NCBI GenBank assembly: GCA_946061345.1
Contig: CAMGRA010000001.1
Coordinates: 1-37,695 of the forward strand
Length of the DNA stretch: 37,695 nucleotides
Direction of reading: 5' to 3'
From: an uncultured Clostridia bacterium
GTDB taxonomy: Bacteria; Bacillota; Clostridia; Oscillospirales; Oscillospiraceae
The notes under the pieces were generated by a model that saw only the letters and a program-made list of their open reading frames with translations, did no database searches and was not told where the DNA came from. Shown one piece after another: positions 23,559 through 32,015 of this stretch. Position numbers and translations under genes: made by a program. Positions within the stretch are counted from its first letter, which is position 1. Each line of letters opens with the position of its first letter.

Positions 23559-25528
23559 ATCCGAAAGAAGAAATCGCGCGGCTGACCGCCCTGTTGGAGG
23601 AAGCCAACCACAAATATTATGTCCTGGACGCGCCCACCATGGCGGATTTTGAATATGACCGCCTGCTGCGGCAGCTGGAGGAACTGGAGGCGCAGTATCC
23701 CGAATACGCCTCGCCGCTGTCTCCCACCAAGCGCGTCGGCGGCGCGGCGCTGAGCAAATTTGAGAAATATGTCCACGAGGTGCCGCTGGAAAGCCTGCAG
23801 GACGTGTTTTCCGAGGACGAGGTCCGGGACTTTGACGCAAAGCTCCGGGAGACCGTCCCGGAGGCCCTTTACAGCGTGGAGCCCAAGGTGGACGGCCTCT
23901 CCGTGGCATTGGAATATATCGACGGCAGCTTTGTCCGCGGCGCGACCCGTGGCGACGGCGTGACGGGGGAGGACGTGACGGAGAACCTCAAGACCATCCG
24001 TTCCATCCCCATGCACCTTGAAAACGCGCCCCACCGTCTTATCGTGCGGGGCGAGGTGTTCATGTCCCGGGAGGTGTTCGAGCAGCTCAACGCCGCACGG
24101 GAGGCAAAGGGCCAGAGCCTTTTTGCCAATCCGAGAAACGCCGCAGCGGGCAGTCTGCGCCAGTTGGACCCTGCCGTGGCAGCGGAGCGGAAGCTGGATA
24201 TCCTGATCTTCAATCTCCAGCTTGCCGAGGGTGTGGAGTTTCAGACCCACGGACAGACCCTGGATTATTTGCGGGAGCGGAAATTCAAGGTCATTCCTTA
24301 CTGGCTGTGCAATACGGCCGAGGAGGCGATTTTGCGCATCCGCGACATTGGGGAAAACCGCTACGATTTTCCCTTTGACATCGACGGCGCGGTGGTCAAG
24401 CTCAACGACCTGGCCCAGCGAAAGGTTCTGGGCAGCACAGCGAAATTCCCCCGCTGGGCCTGTGCCTATAAGTACCCGCCGGAGGTCAAGGAGACCGTCC
24501 TGCAGGATATCGTGGTCCAGGTGGGCAGAACGGGCGTCCTGACACCAAAGGCCGTTGTCGCACCGGTGCGTCTTGCCGGCACCACCGTGACCAACGCCAC
24601 CCTGCACAATCAGGATTTCATCTCCGAAAAGGACATCCGCCTGGGCGATACGGTCAAGATCCGCAAGGCAGGGGAGATCATCCCGGAGATTCTGGAGGTC
24701 GTTCTCTCCAAGCGCCCGGAGGGCACCGTGCCTTACCGTCTGCCGGCAGTCTGTCCCGTCTGCGGCGCACCGGTGGAGCGGGACCCGGACGGTGCCGCCA
24801 TGCGCTGCACCGGCATCGAATGTCCTGCCCAGCTCACCCGAAATATCGCCCATTTTGTCTCCCGCAACGCCATGGACATCGAGGGCCTGGGCGACGCCAT
24901 CGTAGAGCAGCTCATCGCCCTGGGCCATATTTCCTCTCCGGCGGACATTTACTATCTGAAGCTGGACGATCTGAAAACCCTCTGGAAGAGCGGCGAAAAG
25001 GCGGCAAGCAAGCTGCTGGATGCCATCGAGGCCAGCAAAGCTAACGACGTCAGCCGCCTGATCTTCGCCCTGGGCATACGGCAGGTTGGAGAAAAAGCGG
25101 CAAAGGTGCTGGCCAAAACCTTCGGCTCTCTGGACGCTCTGATGAACGCGACCCGCGAGGAGCTGACCCAGGTGCGGGACGTGGGTGCTGTGACGGCGGA
25201 AAATATCGCCGCCTGGTTTGAAAATCCCCAGTCCGTCCACATGATCTCCCGGCTGCGGGAGGCGGGGGTCAACTTCCTCAGCACCGCTAAGCAGGAGGAC
25301 CGGCGCTTTGAGGGAATGACCTTCGTCCTGACGGGAGCCCTGTCCCTCTTTACCCGCGACGAGGCCACGGAGAAAATCGAAGCCTGTGGCGGAAAAGCCT
25401 CTGGCTCCGTTTCCAAAAAGACCACCTATGTGGTAGCGGGAGAAAACGCGGGCAGCAAGCTGAAAAAGGCCAACGAGTTGGGAATTCCCGTTCTCAGCGA
25501 GGAGGAATTCTTAAATATGCTTGCATAA
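23555..25528 (+). CDS. ligA: NAD-dependent DNA ligase LigA
   Basis: This 657-residue essential replicative ligase seals nicks using NAD. An N-terminal Ia domain is followed by the adenylation site KVDG (111-114, with K111 the adenylated lysine), then an OB fold. A C4 zinc finger follows (C400, C403, C418, C423), then helix-hairpin-helix repeats and a C-terminal BRCT domain (about 580-657). Length and motifs are typical. GGAGGAG precedes the ATG, which overlaps the yunB stop. Confidence 0.97.
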   Translation: MNPKEEIARLTALLEEANHKYYVLDAPTMADFEYDRLLRQLEELEAQYPEYASPLSPTKRVGGAALSKFEKYVHEVPLESLQDVFSEDEVRDFDAKLRETVPEALYSVEPKVDGLSVALEYIDGSFVRGATRGDGVTGEDVTENLKTIRSIPMHLENAPHRLIVRGEVFMSREVFEQLNAAREAKGQSLFANPRNAAAGSLRQLDPAVAAERKLDILIFNLQLAEGVEFQTHGQTLDYLRERKFKVIPYWLCNTAEEAILRIRDIGENRYDFPFDIDGAVVKLNDLAQRKVLGSTAKFPRWACAYKYPPEVKETVLQDIVVQVGRTGVLTPKAVVAPVRLAGTTVTNATLHNQDFISEKDIRLGDTVKIRKAGEIIPEILEVVLSKRPEGTVPYRLPAVCPVCGAPVERDPDGAAMRCTGIECPAQLTRNIAHFVSRNAMDIEGLGDAIVEQLIALGHISSPADIYYLKLDDLKTLWKSGEKAASKLLDAIEASKANDVSRLIFALGIRQVGEKAAKVLAKTFGSLDALMNATREELTQVRDVGAVTAENIAAWFENPQSVHMISRLREAGVNFLSTAKQEDRRFEGMTFVLTGALSLFTRDEATEKIEACGGKASGSVSKKTTYVVAGENAGSKLKKANELGIPVLSEEEFLNMLA

Positions 25529-25549
25529 CGGGCGGAATTATGCTATCAT
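25521..25549 (+). promoter_or_regulatory. Promoter for murT-gatD
   Basis: TTGCAT (25521-25526), 17-base spacer, TATCAT (25544-25549). The -35 overlaps the last codons of ligA. The start at 25597 lies 48 bases downstream, so murT-gatD can be expressed independently of pcrA-ligA. Confidence 0.65.
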
Positions 25550-25596
25550 AAGCGAGTTGCGCCCGGAAAACGACCTGCGCGGAAAGGGAGAAACAC

Positions 25597-26922
25597 ATGA
25601 GAAAATTCCTTGCGATCATTGTTTGCAGACTGATAAAATTCATCGGCGGCTTAGTGGGAAAGGGGACAAGCCTGCCGGGCAAATTTGCCCTCAAGCTCTG
25701 TCCCGACGTACTGCGCCGCATTGAACTGCCCAAAACCGTTGTGGCCGTCACCGGTAGCAACGGCAAGACCTCCACGGTAGAGATGATCGCCTCGGTCCTG
25801 CAGGCTGCGGGAAAGACCGTCGCCTACAACGCCGAGGGCTCTAACCAGATCGAGGGCGTCACCACTATGATCCTCAGCTCCTGCACCCTGAGCGGAAAAA
25901 TGAAACAGGACGTGCTGCTGATCGAGTCGGACGAGCGCTATGCCAAGCTGACCTTCCGCTGGTTCCATCCGACCTACTATGTCATCACCAACCTCTACCG
26001 CGACCAGCTTACCCGCAACGGCCATCCCGAATGGGTCTTTGACGCCATTGCCGAGAGCATCCACGACGATACGACCCTGCTGCTCAACGCCGACGACCCC
26101 ATGGTCTCGCTCTTTGGGCGGGGCAGGGACAAGGTTCTGTGGTTTGGCCTTGACCACTCTGCGACTGACACCGACTCGTTCTCAGGTGCCTACAACGACG
26201 GCCTGTACTGCCCGGTGTGCGGCAAGCCCATGGTGTATGACTACTACCACTTCAACCATGTGGGCAGCTACCGCTGCACGGCCTGCGGCTTTGCCCGCCA
26301 CGGAACGGACTTCACCGTCACCGGCATCGACCTGGATGAAAGCCGCATCACGGTCAACGGAGAGAATGAGATCCGCCTGGCCTTCCGCAGCATCTATAAT
26401 ATATATAACATTCTGTCAGCCTACGCCGTCTGCACCCTTGTGGGCGTACCCGAGGCGGAGACGGCCAGGCGGATGAGCAACTATATCCTGAAAAACGGCA
26501 GATACGTGGAATTCACCCTGGGCAGCCACAAGGGCACTTTCCTGATCTCCAAGCACGAAAATTCCATCTCATATGATATGTCCCTGAAATATGCCCTGGC
26601 GGGAAACAAGCCTTGCAGCTTCGTCATCATCGTCGACGCCGTCAGCCGGAAGTATTTCACCAGCGACACCTCCTGGCTCTGGGACATCGACTTCGGACAG
26701 CTTGCCAGCGCCTCGGTGAAGAACATCTATCTCTGCGGCAAATACTGCAACGATCTGGCAATGCGCTTCTCCTTTACGGGTATTCCCGCAGAAAAGATCA
26801 AGGTCTTTGAGGACATTGACGCAGCCTGTGCAGAGCTTCGCAGCAGCGGCGACGAGCAGTTGTTTGCCGTGACCTGCTTCTCGGACAAGGAGAAATTCAT
26901 GTCCAACGTGACTGTGAAATGA
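25597..26922 (+). CDS. murT: MurT-like Mur ligase (lipid II isoglutaminyl synthase subunit)
   Basis: This 441-residue protein matches MurT, the ATP-dependent ligase subunit that, with GatD, amidates D-glutamate in lipid II. The ATP loop is GSNGKTS (53-59). A zinc ribbon typical of MurT inserts at C205/C208/C227/C230, and the C-terminal domain carries DTSWLWDIDF from D357. Two motifs depart from the Staphylococcus aureus protein as I recall it. The RDQMDRFGE segment reads RDQLTRNGH (135-143), and the conserved AKNPAG loop reads SKHENS (318-323). GatD follows with ATGA overlap. The fold assignment is firm, but the usual reaction is uncertain. Confidence 0.9.
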   Translation: MRKFLAIIVCRLIKFIGGLVGKGTSLPGKFALKLCPDVLRRIELPKTVVAVTGSNGKTSTVEMIASVLQAAGKTVAYNAEGSNQIEGVTTMILSSCTLSGKMKQDVLLIESDERYAKLTFRWFHPTYYVITNLYRDQLTRNGHPEWVFDAIAESIHDDTTLLLNADDPMVSLFGRGRDKVLWFGLDHSATDTDSFSGAYNDGLYCPVCGKPMVYDYYHFNHVGSYRCTACGFARHGTDFTVTGIDLDESRITVNGENEIRLAFRSIYNIYNILSAYAVCTLVGVPEAETARRMSNYILKNGRYVEFTLGSHKGTFLISKHENSISYDMSLKYALAGNKPCSFVIIVDAVSRKYFTSDTSWLWDIDFGQLASASVKNIYLCGKYCNDLAMRFSFTGIPAEKIKVFEDIDAACAELRSSGDEQLFAVTCFSDKEKFMSNVTVK

Positions 26923-26930
26923 GGATGGCT

Positions 26931-27650
26931 ATGGAAAAAAAGCTCCTGCATCTTTATGATGACGTGATGAATCTCTACGGAGAATATGCCAACGTGGCGG
27001 TTTTGGCGCGGTACCTGCGGGACCTGGGCTTCCAGGTGCAGGTGGAGACGCTTTCCCTCTATGAAACGAAGGACATCTCCGGCTACGATTTCTATTATAT
27101 GGGCTCCGGCACAGAGCGAAAGCAGAAGCTGGCCATGACGCAGCTCATGCAGTACCGGGAGGCACTGGCGGCAGCCTGCGATGAAGGAAAAACCATGCTC
27201 TTTACGGGCAACAGCTTTGAGCTTCTGGGCCGGACCGTCACCGATGCCGCCGGAAATACCTATGAGGCTTTGGGCCTGGCGGACTTTACGACGGTGGAGA
27301 GCAAGCGCCGCATCACCGGCGACTGCATTATGAGCTTTGACGGTTTTCCTGAGCCGCTGGTGGGCTTTATCAACAAGTGCAGCCGAACCTGCGGCGTGAA
27401 AACACCCCTGTTTCAGACGGAAATGGGCTTCGGCAACGAGGCAGAACGGGGCGCCGAGGGCTTCCGCAAAAACAACTGTCTGGGTACCCACCTGACCGGC
27501 CCCATCCTGGTAAAGAATCCCGCCATGCTCCGCTATGTAGCTGGGCTTCTCGGCGCGGAGCACCCGGAGCAGGTGCGCTATGACTTCATGGAAAAGGGTT
27601 ATGAGACCACCGTCTCCGAGCTAACAAAACGTATGGAGGCTATGAAATAA
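26931..27650 (+). CDS. gatD: GatD-like glutamine amidotransferase, catalytic residues missing
   Basis: This 239-residue protein aligns over its length with GatD, the glutaminase that feeds ammonia to MurT. Shared segments include NLYGEYANV, the MGSGTERKQ region, ITGD, GF...SRTC and LGTHLTGPILVKN. The segment that carries the nucleophile (ICGGYQFLG in S. aureus) reads FTGNSFELLG, with Gly93 where Cys belongs. The GTYLHGP segment reads GTHLTGP, so the catalytic His is Thr189. The substrate-contacting Arg in SRTC is retained. An ATG at 26919 overlaps the murT stop, but the one at 26931 has GAGG upstream and matches the family N-terminus. It may be a non-catalytic partner or use other chemistry. 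Confidence 0.88.
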   Translation: MEKKLLHLYDDVMNLYGEYANVAVLARYLRDLGFQVQVETLSLYETKDISGYDFYYMGSGTERKQKLAMTQLMQYREALAAACDEGKTMLFTGNSFELLGRTVTDAAGNTYEALGLADFTTVESKRRITGDCIMSFDGFPEPLVGFINKCSRTCGVKTPLFQTEMGFGNEAERGAEGFRKNNCLGTHLTGPILVKNPAMLRYVAGLLGAEHPEQVRYDFMEKGYETTVSELTKRMEAMK

Positions 27651-27655
27651 AGAAC

Positions 27656-27686
27656 AACGGCTGCGAAATCCGATTTCGCAGCCGTT
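27656..27686. terminator. Terminator after gatD
   Basis: A perfect 14-bp stem (27656-27669 with 27673-27686) with a 3-base loop, 5 bases past the gatD stop and 32 bases from the convergent ribU stop. T content after the stem is moderate on both strands, so it probably serves both genes. Confidence 0.7.
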
Positions 27687-27718
27687 AAACTTTCTTCCTG
27701 AGTATGCAAAGACAGGCA

Positions 27719-28375
27719 TTATAGAATGTTGTTATAGTGCAGAAGAAGCAAAACGCAGACCGTGAGAATCACCACAGCGGCGATCCAGACCCACACTTTT
27801 CCTTTGCGCGCGGGCCTGGTGGCGAGGCTGCTCTGGGGGAACAGGCCGACGCGGCGCAGACCCTGCACCAGCGGACGGTAGAGCAGGATCGTAATGGCAC
27901 TGTTGAGGCCGCTTTTCAGCAGGTTAAAGGGCAGAAACACGGGAACGAGCATTGCCGCCACGTCGGCACGGGAGGTCCCCATGTAGAGAGGCGTCAGTGC
28001 ATAATTCCAAAGGAGCATCACCACTGTCATGGACAGGGAGCCGAGAAGCAGGCCGAGAACTGCGCCGGACAAGGTGTGCTTTTTTTTGTAAATAACAGCG
28101 GCAGTTCCGGCAAAGGCGGCGGAGCTTAAAAAGTTCATTACCATACCGATCCAGCCCGTTGAGCTGATGGTCAAAAACTCCAGGAACGAGACGACCAGGG
28201 AGATGATCAGCGCGGCGGACGGACCGTAGAGGAAGCCGCCGAAAGCGATGATCACATCCTTCGGTTCATAGTTGAGAAAGAGAACGGCGGGGATCCGCAC
28301 CAGTGCGACGACGACAAAGGCCACGGCGCAGAGCATGGCGAGGACGGTCAGCTTTTTGGTTTGTTCGTGCTTCAT
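27719..28375 (-). CDS. ribU: Riboflavin ECF transporter substrate-binding subunit RibU
   Basis: This 218-residue integral membrane protein is the S component that binds riboflavin and works with the shared ECF ATPases and EcfT, which are not in this window. The diagnostic segment FLNYEPKDVIIAFGGFLYGP lies near residue 33. The upstream FMN riboswitch confirms the vitamin. A basic linker (RPARKGK) and an extra hydrophobic helix follow the usual six, making it longer than typical RibU of about 190 residues. The ATG at 28375 follows TTGGAGG; the 17 upstream in-frame codons lie in the riboswitch terminator and are not used. Confidence 0.92.
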   Translation of the reverse strand: MKHEQTKKLTVLAMLCAVAFVVVALVRIPAVLFLNYEPKDVIIAFGGFLYGPSAALIISLVVSFLEFLTISSTGWIGMVMNFLSSAAFAGTAAVIYKKKHTLSGAVLGLLLGSLSMTVVMLLWNYALTPLYMGTSRADVAAMLVPVFLPFNLLKSGLNSAITILLYRPLVQGLRRVGLFPQSSLATRPARKGKVWVWIAAVVILTVCVLLLLHYNNIL

Positions 28376-28395
28376 TTGTAAATGCCTCCAACGAT

Positions 28396-28425
28396 AAAAA
28401 TGCCCGAAGGTAGATCCTCCGGGCA
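28396..28425 (-). terminator. Riboswitch-controlled terminator upstream of ribU
   Basis: On the minus strand an 11-bp stem (ATGCCCGGAGG with CCTTCGGGCAT, one wobble) is followed by a T run at 28396-28399. It lies 21 bases before the ribU start, as expected for the expression platform of a transcriptional off-switch. Confidence 0.85.
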
Positions 28426-28454
28426 TAAAAATAAAACAAGAATTCTATAAGCAC

Positions 28455-28563
28455 GTCTTCTTCCATCCAGACTTTACTGTCGGTATCGGAATTGCACCGA
28501 TTCCTGCGCAAAAGCGCTCGCGGACTTTACCGCCGGTCGGGAATTTCACCCTGCCCTGAAGAC
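28455..28563 (-). promoter_or_regulatory. FMN riboswitch (RFN element)
   Basis: The minus strand carries the conserved RFN core: GGGCAGGGTGAAATTCCC, ACCGGCGGTAAAGTCCGC, GGTGCAATTCC and CCGACAGTAAAGTCTGGATG, in the canonical order. The outer helix P1 pairs GTCTTC (28558-28563) with GAAGAC (28455-28460). With high FMN the downstream hairpin should form and stop ribU transcription. Confidence 0.95.
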
Positions 28564-28582
28564 CAATATTCGATTGTAATTA

Positions 28583-28611
28583 ATTATAACCGATTTGTAA
28601 TCAAAATGCAA
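28583..28611 (-). promoter_or_regulatory. Promoter of the FMN riboswitch-ribU transcript
   Basis: On the minus strand TTGCAT (28606-28611), 17 bases, TATAAT (28583-28588). Transcription would begin just before the riboswitch P1 helix. Confidence 0.82.
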
Positions 28612-28650
28612 GTCTTTTTTTGCATTTCCTTTTATGTTATAATCAATGTG

Positions 28651-29217
28651 TCATTCTGCAGGTGCTTCCTGTGACGGAGCCACGGATTCACCGGTTTCCG
28701 CCGGAAGCTCTGTCGGCTCCGTGGCGGAGGACGTATCCTCCGTGGGTATCGTTTCACCGGGCTTCTGGAAGCCGTGGATGATGCCGTCGGGCGCGGTGTT
28801 GGTCACGTCGCCACCGATGATGCGTCCCTCATAGACCAGAATACTGGCGTAGACCGGCTGGGTCGCGTCGGGATAGTTCAGGATCTCATAGACGTAGCGC
28901 ATGGCCTCTTTTCCTGCGTAGGCGGTCAGATCGAAGCCCTGGCTTTTTTGCAGATCGTTGTAGCGGGCGAAGACCTCATTGTCGGCGGCGTCGGGGATCT
29001 TGACCTTCTGGACCTCCGTCGGCTCGCCGTTGACGCTCCAGCCGAAGGTAGCCAGATAGGCGATGCGGTCGTCGTTGGTCTCACCGACGGGCGCGCCGTC
29101 CGGCACAAGTCCGCCGCCGGAGGTAGCCAGGAGAACGATGATCAGGATCGCGGCCAGCAGGATGAGCCCCGCCGCAAGGAGCTTGGATTTCGATAATTTG
29201 GCAGTCAGAACAAACAT
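28651..29217 (-). CDS. DUF4830 domain membrane-anchored protein
   Basis: This 188-residue protein has an N-terminal helix (about 12-32) followed by an extracellular DUF4830 domain. The domain is recognised by YLATFGWSVNGEP, YNDLQKSQGFDLTAYAG, RYVYEILNYP and VYEGRIIGGDVT. The C-terminus is a low-complexity Glu/Pro/Thr/Ser tail (after about residue 160). DUF4830 is common in Oscillospiraceae-like Clostridia and has no known function. The ATG at 29217 follows GGGGGGA; a longer open frame reaching 29388 overlaps the divergent pseudouridine synthase gene. Confidence 0.85.
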   Translation of the reverse strand: MFVLTAKLSKSKLLAAGLILLAAILIIVLLATSGGGLVPDGAPVGETNDDRIAYLATFGWSVNGEPTEVQKVKIPDAADNEVFARYNDLQKSQGFDLTAYAGKEAMRYVYEILNYPDATQPVYASILVYEGRIIGGDVTNTAPDGIIHGFQKPGETIPTEDTSSATEPTELPAETGESVAPSQEAPAE

Positions 29218-29296
29218 AGGATCCCCCCGAATAAGTAATTGTTGGTGGTAAACTGTATGTCCGCCCGGGGGAAAATATGCCGGAAGGAGCATCGCT

Positions 29297-30007
29297 ATGG
29301 AGCGGTTGGACCGTTTTCTCTCAGAAGCGGGGGTGGAATCCCGCAGAAAAATCAAAGAGGTCATCCGCTCCGGCCGTGTCACGGTCAACGGCGAGACCGT
29401 CCGTCTGCCGGATCAGAAGATCGACGAGGCGACTGCGGAGGTGACCCTGGACGGTGAAAGGATCGGCAGGGAAGAGAAAACCGTAGTCATTATGATGCAC
29501 AAGCCGGCGGGATGCGTTACGGCGGCGTCGGATGCAATGCACCGAACCGTGATGGAATACCTGCCGGAGCGTTACCGCCGCCTCATGCCCATCGGGAGAC
29601 TGGACAAGGAGACGGAGGGCCTGCTGCTGTTTACCAACGACGGCGATCTGGCCCACCGCCTGATCTCTCCCAAACGGGGCATTGAAAAATCCTACTATGC
29701 CGAGCATCCCGGAACGGCGACCCAGGAGGACGTTGCCGCCTTTGCCGAGGGCTGCGTTCTGAGGGATGGTACCAAGTGCCTGCCTGCGGTTTTGGAGCCT
29801 CTGGGCGAGGGGAAAAGCCTTGTGCGGGTCCGGGAAGGGAAGTATCACCAGGTCCGCCGGATGCTTGCCAGCCGGGACAAACCGGTCTCCTATCTGCGGC
29901 GGATCTCCGAGGGCAGTCTGGAATTGGGAGACCTGCCGGTTGGAATGACTCGTGTGCTTACAAAAGAAGAAATTGCACAATTAGAGTCTGTGGATTTTGA
30001 CGAATAA
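29297..30007 (+). CDS. RsuA/RluB-family rRNA pseudouridine synthase
   Basis: This 236-residue enzyme has an N-terminal S4 RNA-binding domain (MERLDRFLSEAGVESRRKI) and a C-terminal pseudouridine synthase domain. Its catalytic aspartate is D103, in GRLDKETEGLLLFTNDG, and KYHQVRRM lies near the end. The short length and lack of a C-terminal extension favour an RsuA-like enzyme for 16S rRNA over RluB, but rRNA position cannot be assigned from sequence. GGAAGGAG precedes the ATG. It is divergent from the DUF4830 gene. Confidence 0.9.
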   Translation: MERLDRFLSEAGVESRRKIKEVIRSGRVTVNGETVRLPDQKIDEATAEVTLDGERIGREEKTVVIMMHKPAGCVTAASDAMHRTVMEYLPERYRRLMPIGRLDKETEGLLLFTNDGDLAHRLISPKRGIEKSYYAEHPGTATQEDVAAFAEGCVLRDGTKCLPAVLEPLGEGKSLVRVREGKYHQVRRMLASRDKPVSYLRRISEGSLELGDLPVGMTRVLTKEEIAQLESVDFDE

Positions 30008-30130
30008 TTTTTCAATGAAAAATAGAACGTTTTGCTCAAAAAAAGAGCGGTGCTTTGTCCATAATGACGAAAAATTGTAAAAATTTCATAAAAACCGAGC
30101 ACTGAATTGAAATAAAATGTCTAAAACCTC

Positions 30131-30159
30131 TTGCAATCTGTAGAAAAATGCGGTATGAT
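30131..30159 (+). promoter_or_regulatory. Promoter upstream of the CdaR-like regulator
   Basis: TTGCAA (30131-30136), 17 bases, TATGAT (30154-30159), 58 bases upstream of the start at 30218. The rest of the 210-base gap from 30008 is strongly AT-rich, with small inverted repeats but no clear terminator. Confidence 0.7.
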
Positions 30160-30217
30160 AGCAATTAGAATTTTGCCGAATATGGGCATTTTTCCGAAAG
30201 ACGAAGGAGGACGGCTT

Positions 30218-31312
30218 ATGTCAAGTCGTATTTTTCAGAGTGTGATTGAGCAGCTCGCAGAAGCTTCCAAAGTAACCATAGGCGTGATTGACGCGGAAGG
30301 CACCGTCGTTTCTTGCTCCAACACCGCACTGATGGGCGTGAAGTTCCCGGAGACGACCAACGCTATCACAGCGCTGCGGGAGGATCCCGTGTGCGTGGAC
30401 AACCGCGTATTTCTGCCCCTGAAGGGCTGGAATCCGACCTATGGCTTCGCCGTATTTGTCGAAGGCAGTGATGAACAAGCCGTTTCCTTTTGCCGGATGT
30501 CCCAGGTAACGCTGAACGTTACCAAGACCCACTACGAGGAAAAGCACGACAAAGGGACCTTTGTCAAAAACATCATCACCGACAACATTCTGCCGGGGGA
30601 CATCTATATCCGCGCCAAGGAGCTGCAGTTCCAGACGGAGCTGCCCCGGGCGGTGTTCCTGGTCCGCCAGAAGGGCCGTGCCGATGTGGCGGTGGTGGAG
30701 CTGCTGCAGTCCATGTTCGACGACCAGCAGCAGGATTTTGTCATCAGCGTCAATGAAACGGACATCGCTGTGGTCCGCCAGGTCAGCCCGGACATCACCG
30801 GCGAGGAGCTGATGCAGATCGCCAAGACCATCGAGGACCGACTGAAGACAGAGCTTTTCGCCCGCACGACCATCGGCATCGGCACCGTTTCCGAGCATCT
30901 GCGGGAGCTGGCCGATTCCTACAAGGAGGCTCAGGTGGCCATCGAGGTCGGCAAGGTCTTCGACACGGAAAAGACCATCATCAACTATAAGAATCTGGGC
31001 ATCGGCCGTCTGATCTACCAGCTGCCCACCACCCTCTGTGAGATCTTCCTCTCCGAAGTCTTCAAGAAAAACTCCATCGACTCTCTGGACCAGGAGACCC
31101 TTTTCACCATCAATATGTTCTTTGAGAACAGCCTCAATGTATCTGAGACTTCCCGCAAGCTGTTTGTACATCGCAATACGCTGGTCTACCGTCTGGAAAA
31201 GATCAAGAAGCTGACAGGTCTTGACCTGCGCGAATTCGACGACGCCATCATCTTCAAAGTCGCGCTTATGGTCAAGAAGTATCTCGCCTCCCGCGAGAAC
31301 CGAATGATGTAA
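30218..31312 (+). CDS. CdaR/PucR-type transcriptional regulator
   Basis: This 364-residue protein has an N-terminal sensor-like region (about 1-110), a central GGDEF-like CdaR domain (about 140-270) and a C-terminal PucR helix-turn-helix. The last contains NVSETSRKLFVHRNTLVYRLEKI and ends near GLDLREFDDAIIFKVALM. Family members control metabolic genes, but the ligand and targets here are unknown. AAGGAGG precedes the start at 30218, chosen over the longer open frame to 30131 because that would begin within the promoter. It lies 16 bases before ftsE, so it may be co-transcribed with the division genes. Confidence 0.85.
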   Translation: MSSRIFQSVIEQLAEASKVTIGVIDAEGTVVSCSNTALMGVKFPETTNAITALREDPVCVDNRVFLPLKGWNPTYGFAVFVEGSDEQAVSFCRMSQVTLNVTKTHYEEKHDKGTFVKNIITDNILPGDIYIRAKELQFQTELPRAVFLVRQKGRADVAVVELLQSMFDDQQQDFVISVNETDIAVVRQVSPDITGEELMQIAKTIEDRLKTELFARTTIGIGTVSEHLRELADSYKEAQVAIEVGKVFDTEKTIINYKNLGIGRLIYQLPTTLCEIFLSEVFKKNSIDSLDQETLFTINMFFENSLNVSETSRKLFVHRNTLVYRLEKIKKLTGLDLREFDDAIIFKVALMVKKYLASRENRMM

Positions 31313-31328
31313 GAAACTTGGTGTAACT

Positions 31329-32015
31329 ATGATTGATTTAGTCAACGTGACAAAAACCTACGAAACCGGTACCCACGCCCTCAATGGCATTGATATGCAC
31401 ATTGATGACGGCGAGTTCGTGTTTCTGGTCGGTGCGTCCGGCTCCGGCAAGTCGACCATTATCAAGCTGCTGACGGCGGAGCTGAAGCCCACCTCCGGCT
31501 CCATCCTGGTCAACGGCTACAAGCTGGAATCCATCAAGCGCTCCTCGGTGCCCTATATGCGCCGCACTCTGGGCGTTATCTTCCAGGATTTCCGCCTCAT
31601 CGAAAACAAGACGGTCTATGAGAACGTGGCCTTTGCCATGCGCGTCATCGGTGCCTCTGCCAAGGAGATCAAAAAGCGCGTTCCCTACGTGCTGGAGCTG
31701 GTCGGCCTGGAGAACAAGGGCCGCCGCCTTCCCAACGAGCTTTCCGGCGGTGAGCAGCAGCGTGTGGCCATTGCCCGCGCCCTTATCAACAATCCGACCA
31801 TGATCATTGCCGACGAGCCTACAGGCAACCTGGACCCGGCGCGTTCCTTTGAGATCATGCTCCTGCTGGAGCAGATCAACGCCCTGGGTACCACGGTCAT
31901 GGTCGTCACCCATGAAAAGGGCCTGGTGGACCGCTTCACCAAGCGTGTGGTCGCCATCGACGAGGGCCGCGTCATCAGCGACGGAATGGACGGGTATTAT
32001 AATTATGAAGCATAA
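31329..32015 (+). CDS. ftsE: Cell division ATP-binding protein FtsE
   Basis: This 228-residue ABC ATPase is the FtsE half of the FtsEX complex, which uses ATP to trigger peptidoglycan hydrolases at division or elongation sites. It has Walker A GASGSGKST (35-43, K41), the FtsE-typical RRTLGVIFQDFRLI, signature LSGGEQQRVAIARA and Walker B MIIADEPTGNLD. The C-terminus (VVTHEKGLV) is standard. The ribosome site is weak (GGTGT). It overlaps ftsX by 11 bases. Confidence 0.96.
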   Translation: MIDLVNVTKTYETGTHALNGIDMHIDDGEFVFLVGASGSGKSTIIKLLTAELKPTSGSILVNGYKLESIKRSSVPYMRRTLGVIFQDFRLIENKTVYENVAFAMRVIGASAKEIKKRVPYVLELVGLENKGRRLPNELSGGEQQRVAIARALINNPTMIIADEPTGNLDPARSFEIMLLLEQINALGTTVMVVTHEKGLVDRFTKRVVAIDEGRVISDGMDGYYNYEA

